From Bacteroidota bacterium (GTDB lineage: Bacteria > Bacteroidota > Bacteroidia > Chitinophagales > Chitinophagaceae): 14,104 bases of DNA. Made by a program: the position numbers and the translations under genes. The notes under the pieces are model-generated. The model was given only the letters and a program-made list of their open reading frames with translations, was not told the DNA's origin and did not search any database. The DNA lies in NCBI GenBank assembly GCA_023412975.1, contig JAEZRB010000082.1, positions 1-14,104 of the forward strand, read 5' to 3'. Of this stretch, positions 1 through 5,189 are shown in pieces (position 1 is the first letter of the stretch; every line of letters starts with the position of its first letter).

Positions 1-597
1 GTTGATGGTATTGACCGGTACCGTATTTCCTCTATTGAACCCAACCTGCTGACAAACGAGATCATCGAATTCGTGGCCAACAGTGATAAGTTCATGCCGC
101 ATTTTCATATCCCGCTTCAGAGTGGCAGCAATGCCATACTGGGTATGATGAAAAGAAGGTATCGCCGTGAACTTTATGCTGATCGTGTACGACTGATAAA
201 AACCCTGATGCCTCACTGTGCTATCGGGGCCGACGTGATTGTTGGATTTCCGGGCGAAAACGAGGAACATTTTAAAGAGACTTTTGATTTTCTCCATTCC
301 CTGGATGTTTCATACCTGCATGTCTTTACATATTCTGAAAGAGACAATACCCATGCGCTTAGCCTGAAACCGGTTGTGCCGATGAGGACCCGGCATGAAA
401 GAAATAAGGCGCTCCGGAATCTTTCCTATATGAAAATGCAGTATTTCACGGAGCAGCACAAGGGACAGACGCGTAAAGTGTTGTTCGAAAAGCAGGACAA
501 GGGTGAGATGATGGAAGGTTATACCGATAACTATATCCGGATCGCTACCCCCTATCGCGAAGAATGGAAGAATAAAATAATAGACTGGAAAATTTAG
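1..597 (+). CDS. mtaB: tRNA-2-methylthio-N6-threonylcarbamoyladenosine methylthiotransferase MtaB, 3' part
   Basis: Frame 1 is open from the first base to a TAG at 595-597, so the gene starts left of the window and about 198 residues are visible. The protein is the C-terminal half of a radical-SAM methylthiotransferase. Family landmarks are RISSIEPNLL near residue 9, HFHIPLQSGSN near residue 37, MKRRYRRELYA, GADVIVGFPGE near residue 76, and SYLHVFTYSER near residue 101. Together these fit MtaB better than MiaB or RimO. The last 50 residues are the TRAM-like RNA-binding tail. By family knowledge MtaB adds a methylthio group to t6A37 in ANN-decoding tRNAs. The N-terminal UPF0004 domain and the iron-sulfur cysteines of the CxxxCxxC motif lie outside the window, so activity cannot be judged. 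It lies 50 bp before a tRNA gene. No clear terminator is seen between them. Confidence 0.93.
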   Translation, partial: VDGIDRYRISSIEPNLLTNEIIEFVANSDKFMPHFHIPLQSGSNAILGMMKRRYRRELYADRVRLIKTLMPHCAIGADVIVGFPGENEEHFKETFDFLHSLDVSYLHVFTYSERDNTHALSLKPVVPMRTRHERNKALRNLSYMKMQYFTEQHKGQTRKVLFEKQDKGEMMEGYTDNYIRIATPYREEWKNKIIDWKI

Positions 598-632
598 CGG
601 GAAGAATTTTTATTTTTCAAATAAGAACCCAT

Positions 633-640
633 TAATTTTA
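633..640 (+). promoter_or_regulatory. possible -7 box of the tRNA-Val(GAC) promoter
   Basis: TAATTTTA matches 7 of 8 positions of the Bacteroidota -7 box TAnnTTTG and ends 7 bp before the tRNA. Upstream is T-rich (607-617), but no clean TTG -33 element is seen. This is weak support. Confidence 0.3.
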
Positions 641-647
641 TCGCCCC

Positions 648-722
648 GGGACGTTAGCTCAGTTGGTTTAGAGCATTACTTTGACAGAGTAGGGGTCACT
701 GGTTCGAGTCCAGTACGTCCCA
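648..722 (+). tRNA. tRNA-Val (anticodon GAC)
   Basis: A 75-nt cloverleaf can be folded by eye. The acceptor stem is GGGACGT (648-654) with ACGTCCC (715-721), and the discriminator is A722. The D-arm is GCTC/GAGC. The anticodon stem TTACT/AGTAG closes the loop TTGACAG, giving anticodon GAC, valine. The T-stem is ACTGG/CCAGT with loop TTCGAGT. CCA is not encoded, as expected in Bacteroidota. The last bases of the gene also begin the first of two tandem copies of its tail. Confidence 0.93.
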
Positions 723-862
723 CGTGAGTATTTATTTTTAAATGCAAGGGTCACTGGTTCGCTACGATCGCTATCGGAGCCAGTACGTCCCACGTGAGTA
801 TTTATTTTTAAATACAAGGGTCACTGGTTCGCTCCGATCGCTATCGGAGTCAGTACGTCCCA
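721..862 (+). repeat. two tandem 70-bp units made from the tRNA-Val(GAC) 3' tail plus a palindrome
   Basis: Unit 1 is 721-790 and unit 2 is 791-860, followed by CA at 861-862. They differ at only three positions (744/814 G/A, 764/834 A/C, 780/850 C/T). Each unit starts with CACGTGAGTATTTATTTTTA, continues with the T-stem side of the adjacent tRNA (GGGTCACTGGTTCG), has an insert of about 16 bp, and ends with the tRNA 3' end (CAGTACGTCCCAC). The insert gives a hairpin inside the former T-loop. In unit 2 (831-850) the arms are CTCCGAT and ATCGGAG with loop CGCT; unit 1 has one mismatch. The units have no 5' tRNA half and cannot encode a tRNA. After unit 2 the sequence changes at CACCCTTT, as if the units had been inserted at the tRNA 3' end. 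Confidence 0.9.
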
Positions 863-990
863 CCCTTTCGTTGTCCGACTTGGATACCCAGCTTGATCCG
901 GCCAATCTATTTTATCTGATTTATTTTTTACCAGTATTTGTTTTCCACTTTGTGCAACTTTTTGAATTTGGATTTGTCTAATTTATAGGC
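863..990. other. short gap with no gene recognised
   Basis: An AT-rich spacer of about 130 bp before the next gene. Stretches such as TAATTTAT just before the start at 991 are faintly promoter-like, but nothing here can be called with confidence. The reading frame open from 742 to 981 runs through the tRNA-tail repeats and has no protein-like composition. Confidence 0.5.
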
Positions 991-1281
991 ATGAAAAAAT
1001 TCCAGGTCACGATACAATTTGAAATGCGGGATGATTTTTTGGAGCTGATACCCGCTCACCGCACTTATATCAACCACCTTATCAACAAAGACGTCATTGA
1101 GCAATACGCCGTGAGCATGGAAGCGCAGAAGGTATGGATAACGCTCAACGCGAAAGACAAAGCCGAGATTGACTTGATCCTGGAAAAATCACCTATCCAT
1201 AAATTCTGGACTTACGAGATTGACGAGCTCTTTGTCATCGACGGGCATCATTATCGGTTGCCGGCCGTACAGCCGAATTAG
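991..1281 (+). CDS. small YciI/muconolactone isomerase-like protein
   Basis: This 96-residue protein has the size and pattern of a single ferredoxin-like (dimeric alpha-beta barrel) domain. It has an N-terminal strand KKFQVTIQFEM, a helix around residues 15-35 with FLELIPAHRTYINHL, a strand KVWITLNA near residue 47, a second helix rich in acidic residues, and the closing strand YEIDELFVID. This resembles muconolactone delta-isomerase-like and YciI-like proteins, which are mostly of unknown function; no catalytic residue can be assigned. The ATG follows an AT-rich leader without a Shine-Dalgarno sequence, which is normal for this phylum. It converges on tag with a 53-bp gap, so it is probably transcribed alone. 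It is a real gene by composition; its role is unknown. Confidence 0.72.
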   Translation: MKKFQVTIQFEMRDDFLELIPAHRTYINHLINKDVIEQYAVSMEAQKVWITLNAKDKAEIDLILEKSPIHKFWTYEIDELFVIDGHHYRLPAVQPN

Positions 1282-1334
1282 TCGGATATCAAGTATCTAC
1301 TATCCAGCATCCCACTACGCAAAAGTTTACCCGC

Positions 1335-1889
1335 CTATTTTTTGTTTTCCGCCCACTTGGGTTTTTGCTTCAGAACTTTTTTATAGACAGGACAGCTTTC
1401 AATATGACTTCCGGGCAGGTAGCCTGTGCTCATTAAAAACTCATTGACGATCTCACCACCGGTGAAACGAAAGGTTTGTTTGAACAGTCTCACCCATTCC
1501 TCCTTTGTTCTGGGGTGATGACTGTCGAGCCATTTTTTAAATGAGCCACTCTCCTTTTGGATAGTTTTGATCGCTTTCGCATTGTGAATGGTCGCTTCGA
1601 TCTTGAGCCGATTCCTGATGATGCCTGCGTCCTGCATGAGTTTTTCCTTTTTGCGGTCGGTATAGCGGGCTACTTTATCAATATTGAACTGGTCGAAAGC
1701 CTGGAAAAAATTGTCTTTTTTCTTCAGGATGGTTTCCCAGCTTAACCCGGCCTGGTTTATTTCAAGGACCAGTCTTGCAAACAGGAGGTTATCGTCCTCG
1801 ATGGGAAAACCATATTCATTATCATGGTAATGCCTGTGAACCGTGTCTTTTCCTTTATCTAAAACATATTCGCAATAAGATGTTGCCAT
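1335..1889 (-). CDS. tag: DNA-3-methyladenine glycosylase I
   Basis: The 184-residue protein removes 3-methyladenine from alkylated DNA in base excision repair. It matches the Tag family along its whole length, which is close to the usual 180-190 residues. The zinc site of the family is complete: Cys6, His22 in YHDNEYG, and His162 and Cys166 in the C-terminal GSHIESCPVY. The substrate pocket is represented by Glu43 and Trp51 in EINQAGLSWETIL. The helix-hairpin-helix-like DNA-binding core lies between about residues 60 and 130. The start is the ATG at 1887-1889. The gene stands alone, facing away from the tRNA-Val(TAC) region, and converges on the small protein at 991. Nothing suggests damage. 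Confidence 0.95.
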   Translation of the reverse strand: MATSYCEYVLDKGKDTVHRHYHDNEYGFPIEDDNLLFARLVLEINQAGLSWETILKKKDNFFQAFDQFNIDKVARYTDRKKEKLMQDAGIIRNRLKIEATIHNAKAIKTIQKESGSFKKWLDSHHPRTKEEWVRLFKQTFRFTGGEIVNEFLMSTGYLPGSHIESCPVYKKVLKQKPKWAENKK

Positions 1890-2124
1890 TTCGTGAAAAT
1901 ATAGAAATGTTCGGTTCGCCGGTTTCTTCTAATTAAAATCAATAAAATTGGAGTAACTATTTATTGAATATCAATGTATTAAGGCCGGTCGGGCGATCCG
2001 TTTTTACAGCAGTTGATTTATAGCACTGCTTAATTCCTCGATTTAGGGTTTAATGATGGTTATGACTAAGCAACTTTTGCGATGAGATTATTCACAACCT
2101 TGAATAAAATAGGCTACAAAAAAA

Positions 2125-2156
2125 TTTGCCTGAAATGTTGGCAACCCTATCTTTGC
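2125..2156 (+). promoter_or_regulatory. Bacteroidota-type promoter of tRNA-Val(TAC)
   Basis: TTTG at 2125-2128 is followed after 20 bp by TATCTTTG at 2149-2156, an exact match to the TAnnTTTG -7 box. The tRNA begins 15 bp later. Confidence 0.75.
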
Positions 2157-2170
2157 ACTCCCAAATAAAA

Positions 2171-2245
2171 GGGAGTTTAGCTCAGTTGGTTCAGAGCATC
2201 TGCCTTACAAGCAGAGGGTCGGCGGTTCGAGCCCGTCAACTCCCA
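2171..2245 (+). tRNA. tRNA-Val (anticodon TAC)
   Basis: A 75-nt cloverleaf. The acceptor stem is GGGAGTT (2171-2177) with AACTCCC (2238-2244), and the discriminator is A2245. The D-arm is GCTC/GAGC. The anticodon stem TCTGC/GCAGA closes loop CTTACAA, giving anticodon TAC, valine. The T-stem is GGCGG/CCGTC with one G-T pair, and the loop is TTCGAGC. CCA is not encoded. Its 3' part recurs twice downstream (2313-2380 and 4853-4901), so this gene is the likely attachment site of the island that follows. Confidence 0.94.
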
Positions 2246-2247
2246 CA

Positions 2248-2286
2248 AAAACCTCTTAGATGATAGATACATTTGAGAGGTTTTTT
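2248..2286 (+). terminator. intrinsic terminator of tRNA-Val(TAC)
   Basis: Arms AAAACCTCT (2248-2256) and AGAGGTTTT (2276-2284) pair perfectly around a 19-nt loop and run into a T-rich tail. Confidence 0.8.
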
Positions 2287-2312
2287 GTTTTATAATTTAA
2301 TATTAGAAACAA

Positions 2313-2380
2313 ACTCGTTGGTTCCGGGCACTCCGACTTATAGTCGGAGGGGTCGGCGGTTCGCGCCCGTCAACTCCCAC
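2313..2380 (+). pseudogene. tRNA-Val(TAC) tail fragment with the anticodon arm replaced by a hairpin
   Basis: From the D-loop onward this copies the tRNA at 2171: GTTGGTTC, then GGGTCGGCGGTTCG, then GCCCGTCAACTCCCAC. The 5' acceptor strand and first D-arm strand are absent, so no cloverleaf can form. Where the parent has the anticodon arm, this copy has a perfect palindrome at 2331-2349 with arms CTCCGACT and AGTCGGAG and loop TAT. The outer arms match those in the tail units after tRNA-Val(GAC). It is not a working tRNA. Confidence 0.85.
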
Positions 2381-2391
2381 AACTGATAATC

Positions 2392-2424
2392 AAGGGTTTC
2401 AATGAAAATTGAAACCCTTTTTAA
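2392..2424 (+). terminator. strong intrinsic terminator after the second tRNA tail
   Basis: A perfect 12-bp stem (AAGGGTTTCAAT and ATTGAAACCCTT, loop GAAA), followed by TTTTAATTT. It also lies between the tRNA side and the end of the minus-strand restriction remnant. A similar hairpin follows the third tRNA tail. Confidence 0.85.
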
Positions 2425-2454
2425 TTTCACCGGTTTAAAACATAGTTTAAACAT

Positions 2455-2818
2455 TTAGTAATATTCTTTTATATACTGATACGCCTTCTCAAACAATTCT
2501 TCTTCTTTATGAAGTTGATATTTCAGCAAAGTTTTGCGCAAAGATTTCTGCACTTCTCTTTCTCCTGATATGGTAGTTTGCCAACCGGGAAAACGTACAA
2601 TCTTTACAATTTCATCAATGTCATTCACAATTCTTTCAACAACGGCAGGCGTCTCATCTGTACGCATTTTCAAGGAATAAGTCAGTAAGTGCTGTCTTTG
2701 CTGATTTTCTTTCTTCTGGCGTATAGACATCCCTCTCGGCCTGTAAGGTTTCTTTTGCCAGTTCACAAAGCTCTTTGATGAATTCTATACTGCTGATCAA
2801 CCCTTGCTCTGCTCTTCT
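2455..2818 (-). pseudogene. hsdR: C-terminal remnant of a type I restriction enzyme R subunit, frameshifted
   Basis: The minus strand carries the end of HsdR. Reading from about 2818, one frame gives AEQGLISSIEFIKEL, then ELAKETLQAERDVYTPEE, then SAKTALTDLF, and stops at TGA (2654-2656). The match continues in a neighbouring frame with DETPAVVERIVNDIDEIV, VRFPGWQ, EVQKSLRKTLLKYQL and the final YIKEYY, ending at 2455. In intact HsdR these follow each other, so one small indel around 2655-2690 broke the frame. The helicase and nuclease domains (over 800 residues) are missing. The frame open from a GTG at 2766 is only part of this remnant and is not an independent gene. Family assignment is from memory of conserved HsdR C-termini. 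Confidence 0.82.
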
Positions 2819-2889
2819 ACAGGCCCTTTTAAAATCCAGGCAGCTTTGGCAAGATGCTGTTCGAGTTTACTGAGTGTTAATTTTTCCAT
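2797..2889 (-). pseudogene. hsdM: N-terminal remnant of a type I restriction-modification M subunit
   Basis: A 30-codon open frame starts with ATG at 2887-2889, 2 bp after the abiEii stop. It encodes MEKLTLSKLEQHL followed by AKAAWILKGPVE, then stops at TGA 2797-2799. This matches the first helix of HsdM proteins (KLTLSQLE.HL..AADILRG). After GPVE the expected continuation into the methyltransferase is absent, and the sequence passes within about 10-15 bp into the HsdR tail in another frame. The catalytic NPPF region is gone. It is best read as the left end of a deletion that removed most of hsdM, any hsdS, and most of hsdR. Confidence 0.78.
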
Positions 2890-2891
2890 AC

Positions 2892-3671
2892 TTACAATAG
2901 TTCCAGGATTTTCGTTTTCACCATTTCATAACCGGCTTTATGGTCATATTGAATAGCCGGACGGAGCAAACCGGTAATATCACCTAAAAATTCTTCATCA
3001 TTCATTTTCTTCTCCAGGTTTTCCAGGTAATCGGTCTTTGAAATGGTATGATTTTCATGCTCCATGTATATCTTCCAGGCAGTGATAATTTTCTCCGGAT
3101 CAGCACCTGTTAAATCCAGTGTATACGACATATCAAATAAGTCCCGTCCTTTACTCCTCTGGTACAATGCCCTCAATTTCGTGGCCAGCAGTTCTTCCAG
3201 TTCATAGGTAACAAGAGATGCTTTACCAGTAAACCAGGCAGATTGAACTTCTAATGGTTCTTCTTTCAGACCATACACGGCAATATGCTCCCTGCAATTC
3301 ATTTCTACTTTCAACTTTAGAGGAATTTCGTCTTCGGAGTTTACCCGAAAGATCAGCGTATTATTGAATTTCTTTTGATTAATCGCAGGCTTGCCAAGAA
3401 AGGATAATGCATTACGGAGTTCATCAATTACAGGTCCAAAAGGCTCAGCTTTTATTTGAACGAGGTCTATGTCTTCTGAATATCTTGCCTGTGGTTTCAG
3501 GTGTATCTTATGCAGCGCTGTACCACCCCTGAATGCCAATCGTTCTTTCAGGAATGGATTATTGTAGATTTCCACCAATGCCCTTTCAATGATCAGATCC
3601 TGCTCTACCTGGAAATCTTCCTGCCAGGGAGCTTTGTTTCTCCATTCAGTTATGTATGCTTTGGGAATCAT
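2892..3671 (-). CDS. abiEii: AbiEii-family nucleotidyltransferase toxin
   Basis: This 259-residue protein is the toxin of an AbiE abortive-infection / type IV toxin-antitoxin pair. Nucleotidyltransferase motifs are intact: FRGGTALHKI (GG at 49-50), the metal-binding pair in YSEDIDLV (Asp67, Asp69), a third acidic position in KLKVEMN (Glu123), and the family-typical KLRALYQRSKGRDLFD (Lys165 to Asp180). Relatives of this family (for example the mycobacterial MenT toxins) transfer nucleotides to tRNA 3' ends; whether this one does is not known. Its start ATG overlaps the abiEi stop by four bases (ATGA, 3668-3671), which suggests translational coupling. The stop is 2 bp from the hsdM remnant, so the pair was probably once the front of a larger restriction operon. 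It shows no sign of damage. Confidence 0.92.
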   Translation of the reverse strand: MIPKAYITEWRNKAPWQEDFQVEQDLIIERALVEIYNNPFLKERLAFRGGTALHKIHLKPQARYSEDIDLVQIKAEPFGPVIDELRNALSFLGKPAINQKKFNNTLIFRVNSEDEIPLKLKVEMNCREHIAVYGLKEEPLEVQSAWFTGKASLVTYELEELLATKLRALYQRSKGRDLFDMSYTLDLTGADPEKIITAWKIYMEHENHTISKTDYLENLEKKMNDEEFLGDITGLLRPAIQYDHKAGYEMVKTKILELL

Positions 3672-4483
3672 GCTTCACTTTCTATTTCAATATTTCTTAC
3701 AACTTTCCAAAAATTATCTGTACGCATACTGGCTGGCTTTTCTTTTTGCGGCCTGAGTAAAACCGGAAAGTGCTTTACGTTAGTCAGTACTTCCTTCATT
3801 GGCTTGATCAGTTCTTGTTGATTTAACACGACATCCAACAAAAAACCCAGCCGCTGTACAGCAGCAGTCTGACTAAAACGCCTGGCAGTTTCCGCCAATT
3901 TCATTGCATCTATCGAGGAAACCAATTCTTCCAATACGGTAATCACCCTGTTAAACCCACCTACCCGATCAAAAAAGAATACAATATCCAGTGCTGTTAA
4001 TTCTGGAGAGGAAATTCTAAAGAACCCTGTCTCCACTTTACGTTCAATAATATCAGCATGACTAAGCTGTTTTTTATAACAGAAGTTGATCTTCAACTGA
4101 CGGCTTTTTATAGGACGCAGCGTAGGTTTTGTTGTAACAATATAAAATTCCTGAGGTTGCTGATGAGACGCGCCGTAATAGACGGCTGCATTTAGCAAAC
4201 CCACATAGTAATCCTTTTGAAGAAAGTTCATAAGATCGGCTACAAACAAGGTAGGTGGCAACATGCCCCTGCTGCTGTATTCAGGCGGAATAATAACATA
4301 AAATTCCTGCCTGACCATTGCAGCTTTTCTCTTGCGCTTTATGCGTTGTAAGGCTTTTAAAACAGCCTCATCTGAGAGATTGAATTTTTCCTTCAAGTCA
4401 GAAGAAGTAAAAGAATACCGGCCCTGACTTCTTAGCTGGTCAAGATATTCTTCTACATATTTATATTGGTTTGGCTCTCTCAA
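3668..4483 (-). CDS. abiEi: AbiEi-family antitoxin/transcriptional regulator
   Basis: This 271-residue protein precedes the toxin gene. Residues about 8-60 form a winged helix-turn-helix (YVEEYLDQLRSQGRY, then DLKEKFNLSDEAVLKALQRI and a basic RKRKAAM stretch). The rest, with PPEYSSRGMLPP, YYVGLLNAAVYYGASHQQPQ and the strand-rich STYPE-like region to residue 170, is the AbiEi C-terminal domain that neutralises the toxin. In this family the antitoxin binds inverted repeats upstream and represses its own operon; a fitting inverted repeat lies at 4499-4531. The start appears to be TTG (4481-4483): an in-frame TAA lies two codons before it and the next ATG is about 55 codons downstream, inside the winged helix. 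Low initiation from TTG may matter for the antitoxin dose. Confidence 0.9.
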   Translation of the reverse strand: MREPNQYKYVEEYLDQLRSQGRYSFTSSDLKEKFNLSDEAVLKALQRIKRKRKAAMVRQEFYVIIPPEYSSRGMLPPTLFVADLMNFLQKDYYVGLLNAAVYYGASHQQPQEFYIVTTKPTLRPIKSRQLKINFCYKKQLSHADIIERKVETGFFRISSPELTALDIVFFFDRVGGFNRVITVLEELVSSIDAMKLAETARRFSQTAAVQRLGFLLDVVLNQQELIKPMKEVLTNVKHFPVLLRPQKEKPASMRTDNFWKVVRNIEIESEA

Positions 4484-4498
4484 ATTTTAGTTTTTATC

Positions 4499-4531
4499 TG
4501 CATAAGTGGACTAAATTCGTCCAGTTATGCA
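4499..4531. promoter_or_regulatory. likely AbiEi operator, 13-bp inverted repeat
   Basis: TGCATAAGTGGAC (4499-4511) and GTCCAGTTATGCA (4519-4531) are inverted repeats with one mismatch, separated by 7 bp. The element lies 16-48 bp upstream of the abiEi start codon, where autorepressing AbiEi antitoxins are known to bind. That this protein binds here is inferred. The site also lies before the divergent truncated gene at 4606. Confidence 0.62.
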
Positions 4532-4605
4532 TATGTAAACTTAAAAAACTGAATTCAAGTCGCCAAAAATGGTTTTTCAGAGAGTATTTTAAACACCCAA
4601 TTATT

Positions 4606-4728
4606 ATGGAAAAGAAAAACTTATCAAGAGAAGAGTTATATGATCTTTTTTGGAATAAGCCATTAATAAAGGTTGCTCCTACATTGGGTTTGTCGGACAA
4701 TGGGCTGAGGAAAATATGTACCAGATGA
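4606..4728 (+). pseudogene. truncated helix-turn-helix gene remnant
   Basis: An ATG at 4606 opens a 40-codon frame: SREELYDLFW, then PLIKVAPTLGLSDNGLRKIC. This resembles the N-terminal helix-turn-helix of a widespread uncharacterised family with the pattern SREELY..VW..P...LA...GISD.GL.KICKR..IP.P..GYW. The frame ends at TGA after TR. Just past it, another frame reads MNVAKYAKNEK, which looks like a damaged version of the following IP.P..GYWAK segment. I read it as the broken start of a longer gene rather than a small protein, but a 40-residue DNA-binding peptide cannot be excluded. It is divergent from abiEi. Confidence 0.5.
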
Positions 4729-4765
4729 ATGTTGCAAAATATGCCAAAAATGAGAAGTGAAAGAT

Positions 4766-4788
4766 AAATATTGATAAAATCAATATTT
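4766..4788. repeat. perfect 10-bp AT-rich inverted repeat
   Basis: AAATATTGAT (4766-4775) and ATCAATATTT (4779-4788) flank a 3-bp spacer. It is followed by an (ATTA)n tract at 4803-4820. It lies between the truncated HTH gene and the right-hand tRNA tail. The role is unknown; it could be a binding site or simply part of the AT-rich island end. Confidence 0.5.
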
Positions 4789-4852
4789 CTAAATAATTGA
4801 ATATTAATTAATTAATTAATAAACAACAATAATAGGAGATAAATAAAATCTT

Positions 4853-4901
4853 TCTGCCTTACAAGCAGAGGGGTCGGCGGTTCGAGCCCGTCAATTCCCA
4901 C
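4853..4901 (+). repeat. right-hand tRNA-Val(TAC) 3' fragment, likely attachment-site copy
   Basis: These 49 bp copy tRNA-Val(TAC) from the anticodon stem to the 3' end (parent 2199-2246), with one extra G after GCAGAG and one C-to-T change in TCAATTCCCAC. The anticodon arm is intact but the acceptor and D-arm 5' halves are missing. A direct repeat of a tRNA 3' half bounding foreign-type genes is the classical footprint of tRNA-directed integration. Together with the tRNA it frames 2.6 kb holding the AbiE pair and the restriction remnant. Confidence 0.82.
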
Positions 4902-4911
4902 TCAAAACAGA

Positions 4912-4943
4912 AAAGGGTTTCAACGATTGAAGCCCTTTTTATT
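4912..4943 (+). terminator. intrinsic terminator after the third tRNA tail
   Basis: AAAGGGTTTCAA and TTGAAGCCCTTT pair around CGA with one G-T pair, followed by TTATTT. It closely resembles the terminator at 2392, supporting duplication of tail plus terminator. Confidence 0.8.
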
Positions 4944-5189
4944 TCCTGTAAAAAACAAAGATTCAAAAAAGTCTATAACCTGCCTTTTTCTCATTCTTCA
5001 AACTTTTTATCGGATTTACAATAGCTGCTTTTATGGATTCATAACTAGCCATAAGCCATGCAATTCCCCAATAATCCAAGGAATGCAATCATGTATACCA
5101 GCAATATTATAAAGAAAGCCACGATGTCAACGTTAAGTTTTCACCGCGGCCTTACTATCAACTGATGAAGAATGCTTGAGCCGTTCTAT
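4944..5189. other. gap with nothing recognised
   Basis: About 250 bp between the island end and the haloperoxidase stop. No convincing gene, RNA or repeat is seen. A short open frame from a TTG at 4927 overlaps the terminator and does not look protein-coding. Confidence 0.5.

Noticed and set aside
721..862. CRISPR array
   Set aside because: Only two units, directly abutting, 70 bp long, without unique spacers and derived from a tRNA.
742..981. 79-codon open frame on the plus strand
   Set aside because: It runs through the tRNA-tail repeats and the AT-rich gap, and its composition comes from the repeats; not a protein gene.
2313..2380. A third tRNA gene with anticodon TAT
   Set aside because: The loop CTTATAG sits in a good stem, but the sequence upstream cannot pair with AACTCCC and the first D-arm strand is missing.
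2433..2452. Inverted repeat GTTTAAA-N6-TTTAAAC near the hsdR remnant's end
   Set aside because: Short and AT-only apart from the ends; easily arises by chance and has no T-tract support as a terminator.
2455..2766. A 103-residue independent protein gene
   Set aside because: Its GTG start lies inside the HsdR remnant and its first ~35 residues are an out-of-frame reading of conserved HsdR sequence; it is a pseudogene fragment.
4853..4901. A further tRNA-Val gene
   Set aside because: Anticodon and T arms are perfect, but there is no acceptor 5' strand or D-arm before it; it is a tail copy.
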